From assembly GCA_947172415.1 (NCBI GenBank), contig OX359202.1:6372899-6436898 (forward strand): 64,000 nucleotides of DNA, written 5' to 3'. Under the pieces are notes generated by a model. That model worked only from the letters and a program-made list of their open reading frames with translations. It was not told the origin of the DNA and did no database searches. Made by a program: the position numbers and the translations under genes. This document shows, in pieces, positions 1 to 13,277 of the stretch (position 1 is the first letter of the stretch; the number at the start of each line of letters is the position of its first letter). The stretch comes from Chondrosia reniformis (taxonomy: Eukaryota; Porifera; Demospongiae; Chondrillida; Chondrillidae).

Positions 1-3000
1 TCAACATCAAAAATAAATTCTTTCTTGTAGTTTCTGTTTTAATGGCCACGTAGCCTCTACAGAAATCGGCTGTCCAACTTCTACAACAGACCGTAAGGCC
101 TTTGTTAGTAAAATGTTTATTGACTGTGGTTTATTTTAGTCTCCTCCCCTTTAACCCCGCCCACTAAATTGTGATCTCAACAATTGCAGCTGGACCCTGT
201 GCTGTAGGTTATAGTGTGTGGACTGACAAGTGGAGTTAGGAGTGCTACTCCAAGCTATTTCATTCTACAGACTGTTAGATGTGCCTATCCTGACTGTCCT
301 GATGGAGCTGAACCACGCATACCAGAAGGCCGCTGCTGTCCCGTTTGTGAGTCAGGCTGTGAGGTGAGTTGGATGCTAACATTTGTTAACTGTGCTGGGT
401 TATGTGACCTGCATCATGTGACCTGTGTCGTGTGACCTGCATCATGTGACCTGTGTCATGTGACCTGCATCATGTGACTTGTAGGTTGTGAGATGTGCCA
501 ATGTGACTTGTTCTGAAGGTTACCATCCAGAGATCCCATATCGCGAATGTTGTGCAGTTTGTCAACCGGACATACCAGATGAATGTGCTACGGTTAGCTA
601 TCCTATGAATGTGCTACACACCAAAGAAAGTATTGACTAAGGGAGGATTGAGTGTATTGATTTTCACTGTGCACATTTCTTATGCTGTAGTGTATTTGTA
701 CTAAAAAGTCAAGAGTAAAACCCTTGTAATTACTAGTTCCTGTATTATGTGGATGTTTATTTTGTTGTTACATGTTCAAAGGTGTTCTGTGCCCTACCGA
801 GGTGTGAGGAGGGGGAGGAGCCTGAGACTCCACTAGGGGCATGCTGCCCTGTATGTACGCGACCTGGCTGTCCTGCCGTGAACAGCCAAATACAATGTAT
901 CCGACAGGATGATGTGAGATGTGAATCTAATGGTGATTGTGGTTTCTCAGAACTGTGTTGTGCCACCGAATGTGGTGGTACCAAGTGCAAGATGGACCAG
1001 ACCCATTGCACTGCTGGTACTGTGTACAATGTTCCTGATACTTGCTTGACATGGTTAGCATGCCTATAGATTCTCCAGGGCTTTAGGTTGCCATGGTAAC
1101 CAATACAATGTTCTCTAATGTGTAGTGAATGCATTAATGGAGCAATTCATTGTCAGAAAAACACTACTTACCAAAGTTGTGCTGAGAATGGTAAGCGAAT
1201 ATAAATTAGGATGCATAAAATCTCACCAATCCCTCTCCCTCTCCCAATCCCTCTCCCTCTCCCACTCCCTCTCCCTCTCCCACTCCCACTCCCTCTCCCA
1301 CTCCCACTCCCACTCCCTCTTCTTCCCCCTCTCTATCCACTATATTAGGTGATTGTGCCTTTGAAGATATAGCTGTCAATGAAGGAGATACCATTGACAT
1401 TGGATGCGAGAGCTGGTAAGTAGTTTATATTACACTGTTATGCTTGGTTTTGACTCAGTTCACTGTGATAATGCAGCATTTGTAGAAGTGGCAGTTTGGA
1501 GTGTACAACCGAGAGAGACTGTGACGACGACGAAGATGATGTTGGGTTTATTGTCGAAATGTTGTTTGATGGAGATTACAGTGTCTTTGCTAAGGAGAAA
1601 GATCGTGAATCTTTTGAAGAGTAAACATTCTCTTATCCAAAACCTCACCAGCTCAAGCACTGCTTTCTGTTAAACCCTTTTTATAGGTATCTTAAGGTAT
1701 TCTTGGCTAGCAAAATACAGATAAAGTTGTCCTCATTTAAGCTCAGCCAAATAAGGAAGATAAACGTAAGCCACAGCCCTGACTTCAGTCCTGATTAGCT
1801 AGTATTGCTTAATGACTATCTTCTTTGCAGACTCGCTCTGGAAGCATCATCATTGATGTGGAAATTGTGAATGCTGAGGACGAAGGAGCTGATGTAAATA
1901 CTGCTGTTAAAATTCTTGAAGCTGAAGTTAGTCACTTGTATGGATTTGATCCTCACACCCTCACACACACACATCCCCCCACATCCCCTCACATGGATAC
2001 ACACCTTCACACCCATCCTCACACCTTCCTCCTCCTCCTTCGTTCTCCTTATACTTAAGAGGATGTAGGGCAGGGTTGGATTACAGTACACCATGCAGAT
2101 CGGTCCAGCACTACACATACACCCCCACACACACATCCTCACACACATACATACATACCTGCATCAATTTCCATTTCCTCACATTTCACTCAATTACTCC
2201 CTCTCTTTCTGCCTCTCCTCTGCAGTACACATCCGATGCCATCACCATAGTGTACAAAGGTCGTATCTACCGGCCTCAGGACTCATTCTCCACCAAGCCT
2301 CTGATGACCGAGGAGACAACCTCTCCAGCTAGGATAGATAGCTCTGTGGTCATTATTGTGGTTGTCGTGGTAGTTGCTGTAGTGGTTATTGTTGCCATAG
2401 TAGCAGCTGCCATTATTGCAGTTGTAAGTTAGAATAATTTCTGATGTTCTCTGTGAAGTAGCTACATATATAGCTTGATATTTACTGGAATGTTGGCCCA
2501 AACCAGCCAAGTGACCAAAGTCTTATCTTGACTGGGGACCAAAGTCCTATTAAAATGGCAACTAGTGTTAGCCTTCCATTTATCCAAAATGGAAATATCT
2601 CTAAAGTGTTGATCCACATTACATCATGGCCTAGCACAGATGTTTTGTGATTACCTCCTGTACTATTGTGAAGGACATAAACAAGCCAACCTCTTGAAGG
2701 TTCATTCTATCTGTTCATTTGTACTCTCTCTGTAGGTATACCGGAGAAGTACATCCCAACCCAGCCTCACCAAAGTCCAATATGATGAAGTTAGTCGCAC
2801 ATTAATGTATCTCAGTGTTTGTTAAACTACAAAACTGTGCTGTGGTGCAGGCCAGGCTGTGTATTGTTAATAACAGAACAGTAGCCATGCAATCAGACAC
2901 TAATTACATGTAGTGTATCTTACACAAAACTTGGGAAGTTAGAGATGAGAAACTAGTAGATATACACTTGTAGTATCGTATAGCCAGAAATATTGGTAGG

Positions 3001-3377
3001 GAAGAATATTTGGCAATTTTGGATTGATTTAAATATTGGCAGTTTTAATTTTGGTGGTTAATGCAGTAGTATTGGCAGATCATAATTTTGCAATTCGTGT
3101 GAAAATCACCAATTTGCCAAATAAATTCCCCACCAATATTTCCAGCACATAGAGTCCTTTACAATGATATATCACATCTACACGCATGTAGCATGCAGGG
3201 GATGGTATAGGCATAGAAGACAATCCTGCTTATGTTTTCTGTAAGTGTTGTAGAAAGGTGATAATATTTCTATTTCATTTATTTCTACTCTACAAGAATG
3301 AATATGTTACCTTTGGCAATAAGGGGGATTATAATGATAATAACAGCATCAAGGAGGAGAAGCCGGTGTCTGTCTGA
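1..3377 (+). CDS. Cysteine-rich VWC-repeat, WAP-like single-pass membrane protein (5' partial)
   Basis: Multi-exon gene already open at the window edge. Exons near 270-363, 485-590 and 780-1020 each encode a von Willebrand C half-domain ending in CCPVC, CCAVC and CCPVC. They are followed by a WAP-like cysteine cluster (CESNGDCGFSELCC). Later exons (about 1830-1926 and 2226-2423) lead to one hydrophobic, valine-rich transmembrane segment of about 26 residues (2340-2423), then a basic stop-transfer VYRR. Small cytoplasmic exons near 2736-2789, 3187-3257 and 3299-3377 give a tail containing EDNPAY and ending EEKPVSV. The extracellular part should bind secreted ligands: VWC modules commonly bind BMP-type factors, as in CRIM1 or chordin. 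That role is inferred from domains, not from a one-to-one orthologue. Exon phases were chosen to keep the tail open. Confidence 0.7.
1205..1345. repeat. CT-rich hexanucleotide-type low-complexity tract
   Basis: Repeated CCCTCT/CCCACT units occupy the 3' part of an intron of the VWC gene and run up to an ATATTAG acceptor. They act as an expanded polypyrimidine tract. Apparent ORFs on both strands here are by-products of the repeat. Confidence 0.85.
2470..2575. mobile_element. Partial copy of the MITE family also seen in the ACTR10 intron
   Basis: The stretch from TTTACTGGAA through CCAAACCAGCCAAGTGACC to ATGGCAACTAGTG matches the left half of the inverted-repeat element at 54264-54446 with scattered substitutions. 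No right inverted repeat is visible, so this is a truncated or decayed copy within an intron of the VWC gene. Confidence 0.6.
2984..3146. mobile_element. MITE-like element with ~40-bp terminal inverted repeats
   Basis: The left end reads GAAATATTGGTAGGGAA and continues to ATTTGGCAATTTTGG. The right end, reverse-complemented, reads GAAATATTGGTGGGGAA and continues to ATTTGGCAAATTGG. The arms match imperfectly over about 40 bp around an AT-rich core with no coding capacity. It lies in an intron of the VWC gene. No target-site duplication was certain. Confidence 0.55.
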
Positions 3378-3557
3378 TACCTTTTGAACTCAAATACTCA
3401 TTTGGAACTTGCAATGCATTACATATATACACAGATATATATATATATACTAACTTGTACTGTATATACTCACATGAAGGCTGATTTGCATATGCTGTAT
3501 ACCCTATATATAATAACCTGCTGGAACAGTTCTATATAGAAATTTTCCGTAATACGA

Positions 3558-5243
3558 ATGGCAGCTTTGCGGAGTTATAAAATGGCGTCCAGCGAAAGAT
3601 CCACAAATCGGAGCCTGGTCTCAGAATGGCTCAAGATAGCTACAGTAGTGGCTGGATACTGGTAAAGAAATATATGCGCTGTAGTTTAATCGTACGCTGG
3701 TACTCATACCACCTTCCCTTCCTTCGCGTACAAATAGGTTTATATCAATCACTATGGTATTCTTGAACAAGTACCTTTTAAGTAGTGATGAATTAAAAGT
3801 AAGTTTGTAAGTGCAATCGGATTATTGAATGTTCTACTGAGAATGGTTATTTCTTTCGCTGCTGCAGTTGGATGCTCCACTCTTCATCACGTCTTCACAA
3901 TGTCTCGTCTCCATAGTGATATGCCTGCTGCTCGGAACGCTCATTGGCAGTAGTCTACCCAGTGCGGGCACCTTCCCCCGGCCACAGTTTGATATGGAGA
4001 GAGCCCTAAAAGTGAGTGAAACAGGAAGTCTGTATGGCCATTAGTACGTATACAGGTGTGCTACGTACCTCCAGGAGAGGTAGATCTGTTAAGCTTTGGA
4101 TGAGGATGCAGTTTTGTACCATAAGCATGCATGTCATCTAGTGTATGCCATATTTGTGGTCATTCCTTCACTTAAGGACACTCTAGAGTTGAAAATTATT
4201 TAAATGCTACCATATCTGTCTCTCAGGTGTTACCGCTCTCTATTATTTTTGTTGGTATGATTTCATTCAACAACCTCACTTTGAAGTACCTCGGAGTTGC
4301 TTTCTATAATGTAGGACGTTCCCTAACAACTGTCTTCAATGTAGTAAGTATTAGCCTCCATATAATATATATGTTGCACATTTTTCCATCCATGGCTTCA
4401 TTGTACAGCATTGTGTTTTTAGTTAAATATAATTGTTAGATCTACTTTTTATTTTTTTAATTAATTTTGTATGCATATACCATATACTATATATGATATA
4501 GTGCATTCTTACCTAATTGACTATGAATAGTTAAGCTAGTGCAATTAGATGCATAAATACTGGCATTCTAATTTCAGTATCTATAATTCTGTAATAATTA
4601 TTTGTAGATATTTTCGTTTGCCATTCTGCGCCAAAGGATTTCTATTGCTTCTTTGGTCTGTTGTGGAGTCATTGTCTTTGGGTTTATATTGGGTATCGAC
4701 CAGGAGGGCAAGTCAGTCCACCTCTCAGTAATTGGCGTGGTGTTTGGAGTTCTAGCTAGCATGTGTGTCTCTCTGAATGCAATCTTTACAAAGAAGGTTC
4801 TTCCCTCTGTTGACAATGACCTCTGGCTGCTACAGTTGTACAATAATGTTAATGCCCTAATCATTCTAGTTCCACTCTCATTTCTATTCCAAGAACTTCC
4901 AGTTCTAAAACAATTTCAGTTTTGGACTGTTCCTTGGTTTTACTGTTTGCTCATCCTAGCTGGCATATTTGGCGTTGCTATTGGTTACATGTCCGGTCTT
5001 CAGATTAAAGTTACTAGTCCGCTCACCCACAACATTAGTGGAACAGCCAAGGCATGTGCTCAGACAATCTTGGCAGTGATTATCTACCACGAGTCAAAGA
5101 CTCTCTTTTGGTGGTTCAGTAATGCCATGGTTCTGGGCGGATCAATGGCCTACACACTTGTTCGCATGAATGAAATGAAGCAAGCATCAACACAGAAAGC
5201 TACTTCTGAAGAAGAAGGGAAAAGTACCTTGGAAGGAAAGTAA
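3558..5243 (+). CDS. SLC35C1: GDP-fucose transporter (Golgi nucleotide-sugar transporter)
   Basis: Imports GDP-fucose into the Golgi lumen for fucosylation. Five coding exons: 3558-3653, about 3737-3799, 3868-4011, 4227-4342 and 4608-5243. The product is a multi-pass drug/metabolite-transporter fold protein. Family-specific stretches are [58 protein letters not shown] and [17 protein letters not shown], in the same order as animal SLC35C1. Two candidate starts lie in frame (3558 and 3582); the first is taken because the frame is open from it. The C-terminal tail is short and charged, as in the family. It converges on the desaturase gene, with only 243 bp between stop codons. Confidence 0.93.
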
Positions 5244-5486
5244 ATTAATTAAGTTAACACTATATAGTGGAACAATTATATTGACACTGTTGTCATGAAC
5301 TTAATCAATTCAATTTATAAAGATTTTTCTTTCTCAATGAAATTGTATAATTTAATTATCCTGTTTCATGAATTGAGAATATTCACAAGTGATAGTGCAA
5401 CCAATGGACATGCATATAGTGATATGGTTAACTAAAACAAACACTACACAGGAACACTTGAAAGATTCTTCACTAAGTGTCTTCAA

Positions 5487-6555
5487 CTAGGTATTCATTA
5501 TGGGCACATCTGAACTGATCACTTCAGAGGGCATCTGGCCCTGCTTTCTTTTCACTCTTGAGTAAGGGCCCATATTTGGATCAAATAAGAAATCCCAAAT
5601 TACTCTGAACCAGGAAGTATGCTGTGGAAGGTTATCATAAAACTCTCCCGCTATCTTCTTCACTTCAGGCAGTCGAGAACCAGGGATGTAAGGGAAATCG
5701 TGATGCTCCATGTGGTAGCCGACGTTGAAGGTAACATAATTCCAGGGACCGTAATATGAATAAGTCTCATACCCTTGGTCAAACATGTAATGCTCTGCAA
5801 TGAAGTGAGCAGAAATGGGGTGAAGTCCCAATGAGATTATGCTCCCAACAAGCAGATAGAGTAGACCCTTCCATCCAGTAAAATACCACACTGCGACATC
5901 GAATATCACTTGCACAACTAGGTTGAGTACCTCTAGTTTGAGGATTGGTTTTGGGCGAACAATGAAGGGACGGAAAGCGTAGAAAAGAGCTTGCAAAAAT
6001 AACCAAATTATTTTGGTAAAAGTGTTATGAAAGAACCATCCTTCAAAGTCCGTAGGAAGGTCTACATCGTATCCATCAGCGCCCTGGTACCTGTGGTGGT
6101 CTATATGGTACTTCTTGAAGGATATCGACATGGGAAACCCGATCGGGAGATTGGCAAAGATGCCAAAGAGACGGTTGTAGAGAGGGTACTTATTGCCGAA
6201 TACGACATTGTGGGATATGTCGTGAATAGCCAAAGTCATCGAATGATTGATAGAACCAGCGATTAAATAACTCATCGTTATGACGGCCCACCACGGCAAC
6301 GACTGTACGTAATAGGCTGATATAACTTGGAAGATGACCATTCCAATTACGATCCACTTCAAGTGCGGGTCTGGGCCCATTAGCTTTTTTATCTCCGGGT
6401 ACTTTTCTGGGAAAGAGAAAGACCAAAGAGATAAAACTTTCCCCTTCGGTACTTTCATCCTATAATAACTTACTAAGTATTGTCTTTCTCCTCTCCACGT
6501 GGGGATGTTCAGTGTACACCCATTCAAAGTCGGTCCTCGAGCATTCGTTTCCCAT
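5487..6555 (-). CDS. DEGS1: Sphingolipid delta(4)-desaturase
   Basis: Introduces the 4,5-trans double bond of ceramide in the ER membrane. Two exons: 6474-6555 (starts [16 protein letters not shown]) and 5487-6406, joined to give [12 protein letters not shown]; 333 aa against about 323 in vertebrates. The three histidine boxes of membrane fatty-acid desaturases are present: HDISH, HHRYQ (in HIDHHRY) and HMEHHDFP. The N-terminal MGN keeps the myristoylation-type start known for DES1. An unspliced longer ORF begins in the intron; the spliced start is preferred because it restores the conserved N-terminus. Its start codon is 125 bp from the divergent ISCA2 start. Confidence 0.94.
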
Positions 6556-6680
6556 TTCTACAATGCCCCTGTCAGTGCACAGTAACAAAATGTATAACCA
6601 GTCACGCGCCGAACATCGATCACCTCATACCTGAACGCCTCTCTAGACCTTTTGGAAAGGTCAGATTGCGCAACCATAAA

Positions 6681-7172
6681 ATGGCCGCGTTAAGAAGATT
6701 GTCTTCTCTAAATGTACGCCAATTCGAAGTAGTTCCTGTTGCACGTTTCGGACTGGGGCATTTCATGAGAACATTGAACAAAAGTCCTCCAAAACACGCC
6801 CGTCTTCTCTCTATCGCTACAGAGAACCGTGAAGAAAACGCAAACGGAAAGAAGAGATTGACCATTTCGGACAATTGCATCAAGAGACTACAGACAATAG
6901 CGAAGGAAGGAGAAGTGCTTAGGGTGACGGTCGAGGGAGGAGGATGCTCTGGATTCATTTACAAGTTCGCTTTAGACACACTGTGCAATTCTGACGACGT
7001 CGTATTTTCGGAAGATGGAGTTGAAGTGGTCATCGATTCGTTGTCCCTCAGTTTGGTGGAGGGAGCAGTGGTAGATTATCACGAAGAGCTGGTGCGCTCC
7101 TCCTTCCGGCTTACAGACATGCCGTTGGCAGAGAAAGGGTGCTCCTGCGGCGCTTCGTTTTCCCTTAAATAA
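6681..7172 (+). CDS. ISCA2: Mitochondrial iron-sulfur cluster assembly 2
   Basis: A-type scaffold/carrier that works with ISCA1 and IBA57 to mature mitochondrial [4Fe-4S] proteins. It is a single exon of 163 aa. The first ~55 residues are basic, serine-rich and acid-poor, as expected for a mitochondrial presequence. The HesB/IscA domain follows with the three ligand cysteines: EGGGCSGF and, near the end, GCSCG. RSSF and the C-terminal GASFSLK are family features. The ATG at 6681 was chosen over an in-frame upstream ATG at 6480 because it gives the usual length and a clean presequence, and because 6480 lies inside the divergent desaturase gene. Confidence 0.93.
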   Translation: MAALRRLSSLNVRQFEVVPVARFGLGHFMRTLNKSPPKHARLLSIATENREENANGKKRLTISDNCIKRLQTIAKEGEVLRVTVEGGGCSGFIYKFALDTLCNSDDVVFSEDGVEVVIDSLSLSLVEGAVVDYHEELVRSSFRLTDMPLAEKGCSCGASFSLK

Positions 7173-7350
7173 GCACTCAAACTTAATTCTTAATCTGTAC
7201 AGCACATTTTCAAACTACAATGTATAATATTTTTATTTTAACATTCGAACTATGGTCATGTATTAATAAATCAGAAATAGCATTTATAAAACTTTTTACT
7301 ATATGAAAGCGTGCAGTTCAGAGCAAAAGCTTCATAGTATAGTTGAGCAC

Positions 7351-9795
7351 TTAAAGCTGTTTTAGGGTGGAAATTGCAGCTTTCAAGAGGTTTATTTCAT
7401 TCTACAAGAAGAATTGTCTATAAAAATTGTGAGAGTGCTTTAAACTCATACGTTTATACCTTTGAATGCTTTATCTGTAAGTCTGCCAATTCTGTAAGGC
7501 TCTTCTTAAAGGTAGTAATGCGACGTGTTCTATACACCTCCAACTCTACATGAAGTAAAGACAGTACGTACCTCTCACATTATAGTACATTACAATAGGA
7601 TGTAGTGTGCTATACCTCGCTTTCCTATCTTGGAATAGGACTCTACTCGGGTCTGACACTTTTCTTCATTCTTCTCTGCCTGCATACATTAGACAATATA
7701 CGCACATACCTCAGGAACACTCCTACTTCACACATATAACAATTAAATAGGGGTTTACCCCTAAACTCCTCAAACCCACTCACAGTAGGAACGTCTTTCC
7801 CTTTTATCTTTGCTTTTTCGTGTGTCTTTTTGGCATTCTCCAGATCCACCATACTCCTCAACCGTCGGTAGAGGAGGTCCAAGGCAGCTTTGCTGTCACG
7901 CTCATAGTAGCGCAGCAAGTCAGTCAACTTCAGATCTGTGTCAGTAGACACACGACCTTCAATCTTCTGCAGGGGGAGGAGACGGGATGTGATACTGGTT
8001 TCCATGACAACATGATTCAAACCTACCCTTAGCTTCTCCATTGTATCTGAAAACTTTTTGTATACCCTGTCAGAGAGAGGAAGGAGAGCGAGGGTGAGAG
8101 ATACATCAGGTGAGTAATTGAGTGGGTCAGTACAGCATATTACAGTCCTTTACAAACACTATTAGCAATAGTCAAAACTCAACTATTACTGTAAAGCAAC
8201 TGATTGTGGTTTTTGAAGTGCTTCTAAACAAGACACAAAATATAGTTATAGTTGGGCGTATATTTAATATTCAGTATATATATACACCAGTTTGGAGGGC
8301 TGACCAACTGGCGATATATTCTATCAATGCTCGTATACAGAAAAGGGCGACCATCTTGTGAGACTTACTGTGCATTGGGATCATCCGTTCCTAAACTTAG
8401 TTGAGACACGCCTTCAGCCACGCCTATAAAGGAGTCTGCCACTCTCTTGTGGGCTTTGGACATGCGAGCTGTGGCACTGGCAGTCTCGTACAGCCTTCAA
8501 AGGGAAAACATCACATGACTGGAAGTGGTCACACAGGAAGTAGTTAAATTTGACCACAGCTAATATATGCTAATTCTTACTGTTTATTGTGAACTGTGAG
8601 TGCCCCCTTCTGTTCATCAAAGAAACCGTCCTCATGCTGCAGTGCAAAAGTGATAAAGTGAAACTAAAGTTGGCAGGAAAATGGGAGCCTCGGACATACC
8701 TTACGATCACGGAGGAGAACCCTTTCATCAAAACTCTTTCCAAGTCCCTTGAACATGCTGCCAAGTCTCTCACGAGTGTTCTTTTGTTTGACCATCAACT
8801 GTACACATCATAAAGTGGCACATTTAACTGTAAAACTGCTCTACTCACATCACAGGATAACTCACTTCTCCTTCAAACTCAAGGAAGACTGTAAAGTTAT
8901 AATCCTCTCTCAGAGAAGAATGACGTGACAACCTCTGGAGGAACACCTCATGCATAGCCACTGTTTTCTTAAAGATAGCCAAGTATTCCCTAAAATAGCA
9001 GAACGCCATTACAATACAACTCTCAACTGTTACACAAGATAACCAACGCTTCAAGTTCCTGCTTCATCTTGGTGTACTGTTCCTTGCTCATCGTCTCTTC
9101 TCCTTCCCTCAGTTTGGTCAACTTGGCCCGCGGCTCATCAAAGTCTGGCTTCGGAGGCGGAGGTGGAATCTAAGAACAAACAAGTATCACACATTAACCA
9201 ACAAACTCATTAGATTCAGATCAGAATTAGGGGACTTGTTCTGAACTTAATTAGATGTTGCTGACCAATGTTCATTATTGCGTAATAAAAGGGTTTGATT
9301 TCATCATACAATACAGTCACCCATAAAAAGGTTTAACTCACCAGTATTCCTGCATAATCCTCATTTTCAACAAATCTGTCATGGAGCCAAATAAACTCTT
9401 CGTGTTCCCTTACAGCAGTGAAATCAGACTTTTTGAAGGCTTTCAAAGTCGTCTACAATATATCAGTTACCATCTTACTAAAGCTTATAGTATTGAAACA
9501 AGTCATTCGCCCACTCACTTTAGTGTGTATGGTAAATTTGACTTTATCCTGCTCGCTCAGTGCATCTGATATCTCCACTATCAGAGAGTTATCAGCCTCC
9601 AAGTCAACAGACTCTGTGCGGTTCTATACAGAAACTTTCAATCAATGTGACGTCATTTAATAAAAGCAGTTTACAGATACCTTTTCGACCTTTGAAGCTT
9701 CTTTCTCGCTTGAGCTATCCTAGAGATAGATAAATATGCGGAGAGTGAAGTATATTACAACAAAAAAAGAAAAGAAAAGAAATACCAACCATCAT
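7351..9795 (-). CDS. SNX6: Sorting nexin of the SNX5/SNX6 class (PX-BAR)
   Basis: Retromer-associated PX-BAR protein that tubulates endosomal membrane for retrograde sorting. About ten short exons. The first gives MM, the next [13 protein letters not shown], then [16 protein letters not shown], the typical SNX5/6 PX start. The PX body includes [20 protein letters not shown]. The BAR region includes [20 protein letters not shown] and [17 protein letters not shown]. The final exons (7460 upward and 7351-7401) give [17 protein letters not shown] then [16 protein letters not shown], matching the family C-terminus. SNX5, SNX6 and SNX32 are vertebrate paralogues, so this is the single pre-duplication form. 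The tiny first coding exon with a GTTGGT donor is the least certain part. It is head-to-head with DPY30 (81 bp). Confidence 0.9.
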
Positions 9796-9876
9796 TGTCC
9801 TGCTCCAAGACTGAAATCCAAATTACCTTATTAGGGCAATTTGGGAATTGGAACTGTTGCTAGGGCTTGTTAAAAA

Positions 9877-10208
9877 ATGGAGGTCGATCCGAAAGAACCT
9901 GTTTCAATGACCATGCCAGACCATGTTCAAGAGATGGTTGCTTCTGAGAAGGAAAGGGTGAAACAAAATATGCCGAAAGTTGAATTGCAATCTCTAAATA
10001 CCAGAGCGTATCTGGATCACACGGTCGTTCCAATTCTTTTGGATGCAATGACTGCTGTCGCCAAGGAGAGGCAAGTTTTCACACCTGTAACAGTGCCATC
10101 TTTATCACTAAATCCATCCATTTATATATTCTTATTAGACCTACAGATCCGATTGAATTTGTAGCCGCCTTTTTGTTACAGAATAAAGATAAGTACAGCC
10201 AGCAGTAG
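9877..10208 (+). CDS. DPY30: DPY30 histone methyltransferase complex subunit
   Basis: Core dimeric subunit of the SET1/MLL H3K4 methyltransferase complexes, binding ASH2L through its C-terminal helices. Two exons, 9877-10070 and 10139-10208, encode 87 aa. The diagnostic core is VELQSLNTRAYLDHTVVPIL followed by AKERPTDPIEFVAAFLLQNK, the Dpy-30 motif. The short acidic N-terminus is poorly conserved, as usual. The intron uses a GC donor: the exon ends GGAGAG and the intron begins GCAAGT, with a normal TTATTAG acceptor. Converges on ZFYVE21. Confidence 0.94.
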
Positions 10209-10325
10209 AAAAGAATTGTTTTAGTTCAACAACTCCGAACTAATATTTTATCCCATAACATACAAACTCAAAACACGCCCAAAATTGGCACTACATGCAA
10301 TGATTATTATTGAAATTAATAAAAT

Positions 10326-11683
10326 TTATTGTTTGAATTGATCCATTAATTCAGCTTTTGTTTTCTTGTCAAAATTAACTTGAGCTTGAAGCACCAAGCT
10401 TGTTATGCAACAGTAGCATTGCCTACAGGAAAACCACAATGTACATATATATGCAACAATGTATACCTTCATGTACATATTGGAATCTCTCAGGTCATCA
10501 CTGGGCTGAAATGGAAGTCTTGCTAATATAGCCAGCACCCAGATATCTTACCCCAAAAGAAGTTACAAATAAATATGGAGGCAAGATAATGGCCTGGCTA
10601 TGTGAGACCAGCCAGCTGTACATAGTATGTATTGTACTGTCATCGTATAGTGACAACTCAAGGTATGCACAACACATGCCACCATTAAGATCTTACCTTT
10701 TTAAGTGCCTTCATCCAATCAATTGATGCTTTCTTGTTCTCCAACGAAGGCTTCAGAACCTCCACTCGATGGGCACACTTAATTTTCAGCACTGATGTTT
10801 GGTTAGCTATGTACAATGGTAGTGATAACCTAACCACAAGTGTTATATTACTTCTAACCTAGGAGAGCTGGTTCAGACCAGTGCTCTGCCAGCTACAACT
10901 GACACTATCAATTGTACCTCCCTCGTTTACTAACTACTAATCTTATATTCCTGTACCTTCGGATTCAATTGCCAATTCAGCAATGTTCTTTAGCTGGATT
11001 GGCTTGTAGTATGGATCAAACAAAATTTCACTACATACAGAAGTTAGCATAACAAATATCACATGCTTCTAGTTAACAAAGTAAACAAGACCAACTAATG
11101 GTTTTCACTCAGTCGACACATGTATACAGTCTCGTCCTCAGCAACAGTAAAATTTGCTCCTGTAAAATACAGACAGACAGACAGACATGTTACACTAGCT
11201 CTCAGCTGAAGGTACACTTGGGAACACGCACCTGAAGTCAAGGCCTTCAAATGTGACTTGTAGAAAGCATCTTCGCTTCTACACTTCGGGAGACATTCGT
11301 GGCAAACTAAAACTGGATCAACGAATCCCATTCTAGGTAAGGGATACTCGACGCAACACTTTCCACAAAATATCTTGCCACATCTTCTGCAATGATGCTT
11401 TTAAAAAGAAAAATATTCAAGGTGTAATACTGTTAATGTACAGATTGTAGGGTCTGTTTGTATGCATTACCCTTCGAACGAGGAATGAAAAGCTGACTTT
11501 GCATTTTTGGCACTCGACAGCCTAAAGAGAAATTGTGAGTTGATATAACGTACATACACTTGAAGAACCAACCTTATCGTCTGCTATCCAATTTGGTTCG
11601 TCGAGATCAAACAAGGATTTACTACCAACCAGCTTGAGACCTCTTCTGGTATGCTGTAAAGTCTTGGACGAATCGGCAGCCAT
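10326..11683 (-). CDS. ZFYVE21: Zinc finger FYVE domain protein 21
   Basis: PI3P-binding endosomal/focal-adhesion protein. The first exon (start 11683) gives [15 protein letters not shown] and [12 protein letters not shown]. The next exons supply the FYVE zinc finger with the signature RRHHCRRCG and paired cysteines (CQKC, CGKCC), then [13 protein letters not shown]. Downstream come [21 protein letters not shown] and the PH-like C-terminal domain in small exons. The last exon ends [18 protein letters not shown]. The order FYVE then PH-like region, with short N-terminus, matches ZFYVE21 rather than other FYVE proteins. Some middle exon boundaries were not resolved. Confidence 0.88.
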
Positions 11684-11779
11684 ACTTTCTGCTTTCGTAC
11701 ACAATAAAAAAAATGGACGACATTTAGTCTGTAATTTATTTCAAATTAGTACAATTCTGAAGGGTGCAAGTTAAATTGG

Positions 11780-13277
<1,498 letters not shown>

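Noticed and set aside
6480-6680. Longer N-terminus for ISCA2 from an upstream in-frame ATG
   Set aside because: It overlaps the first exon of the divergent desaturase gene and would disrupt the mitochondrial presequence; the ATG at 6681 fits the family.
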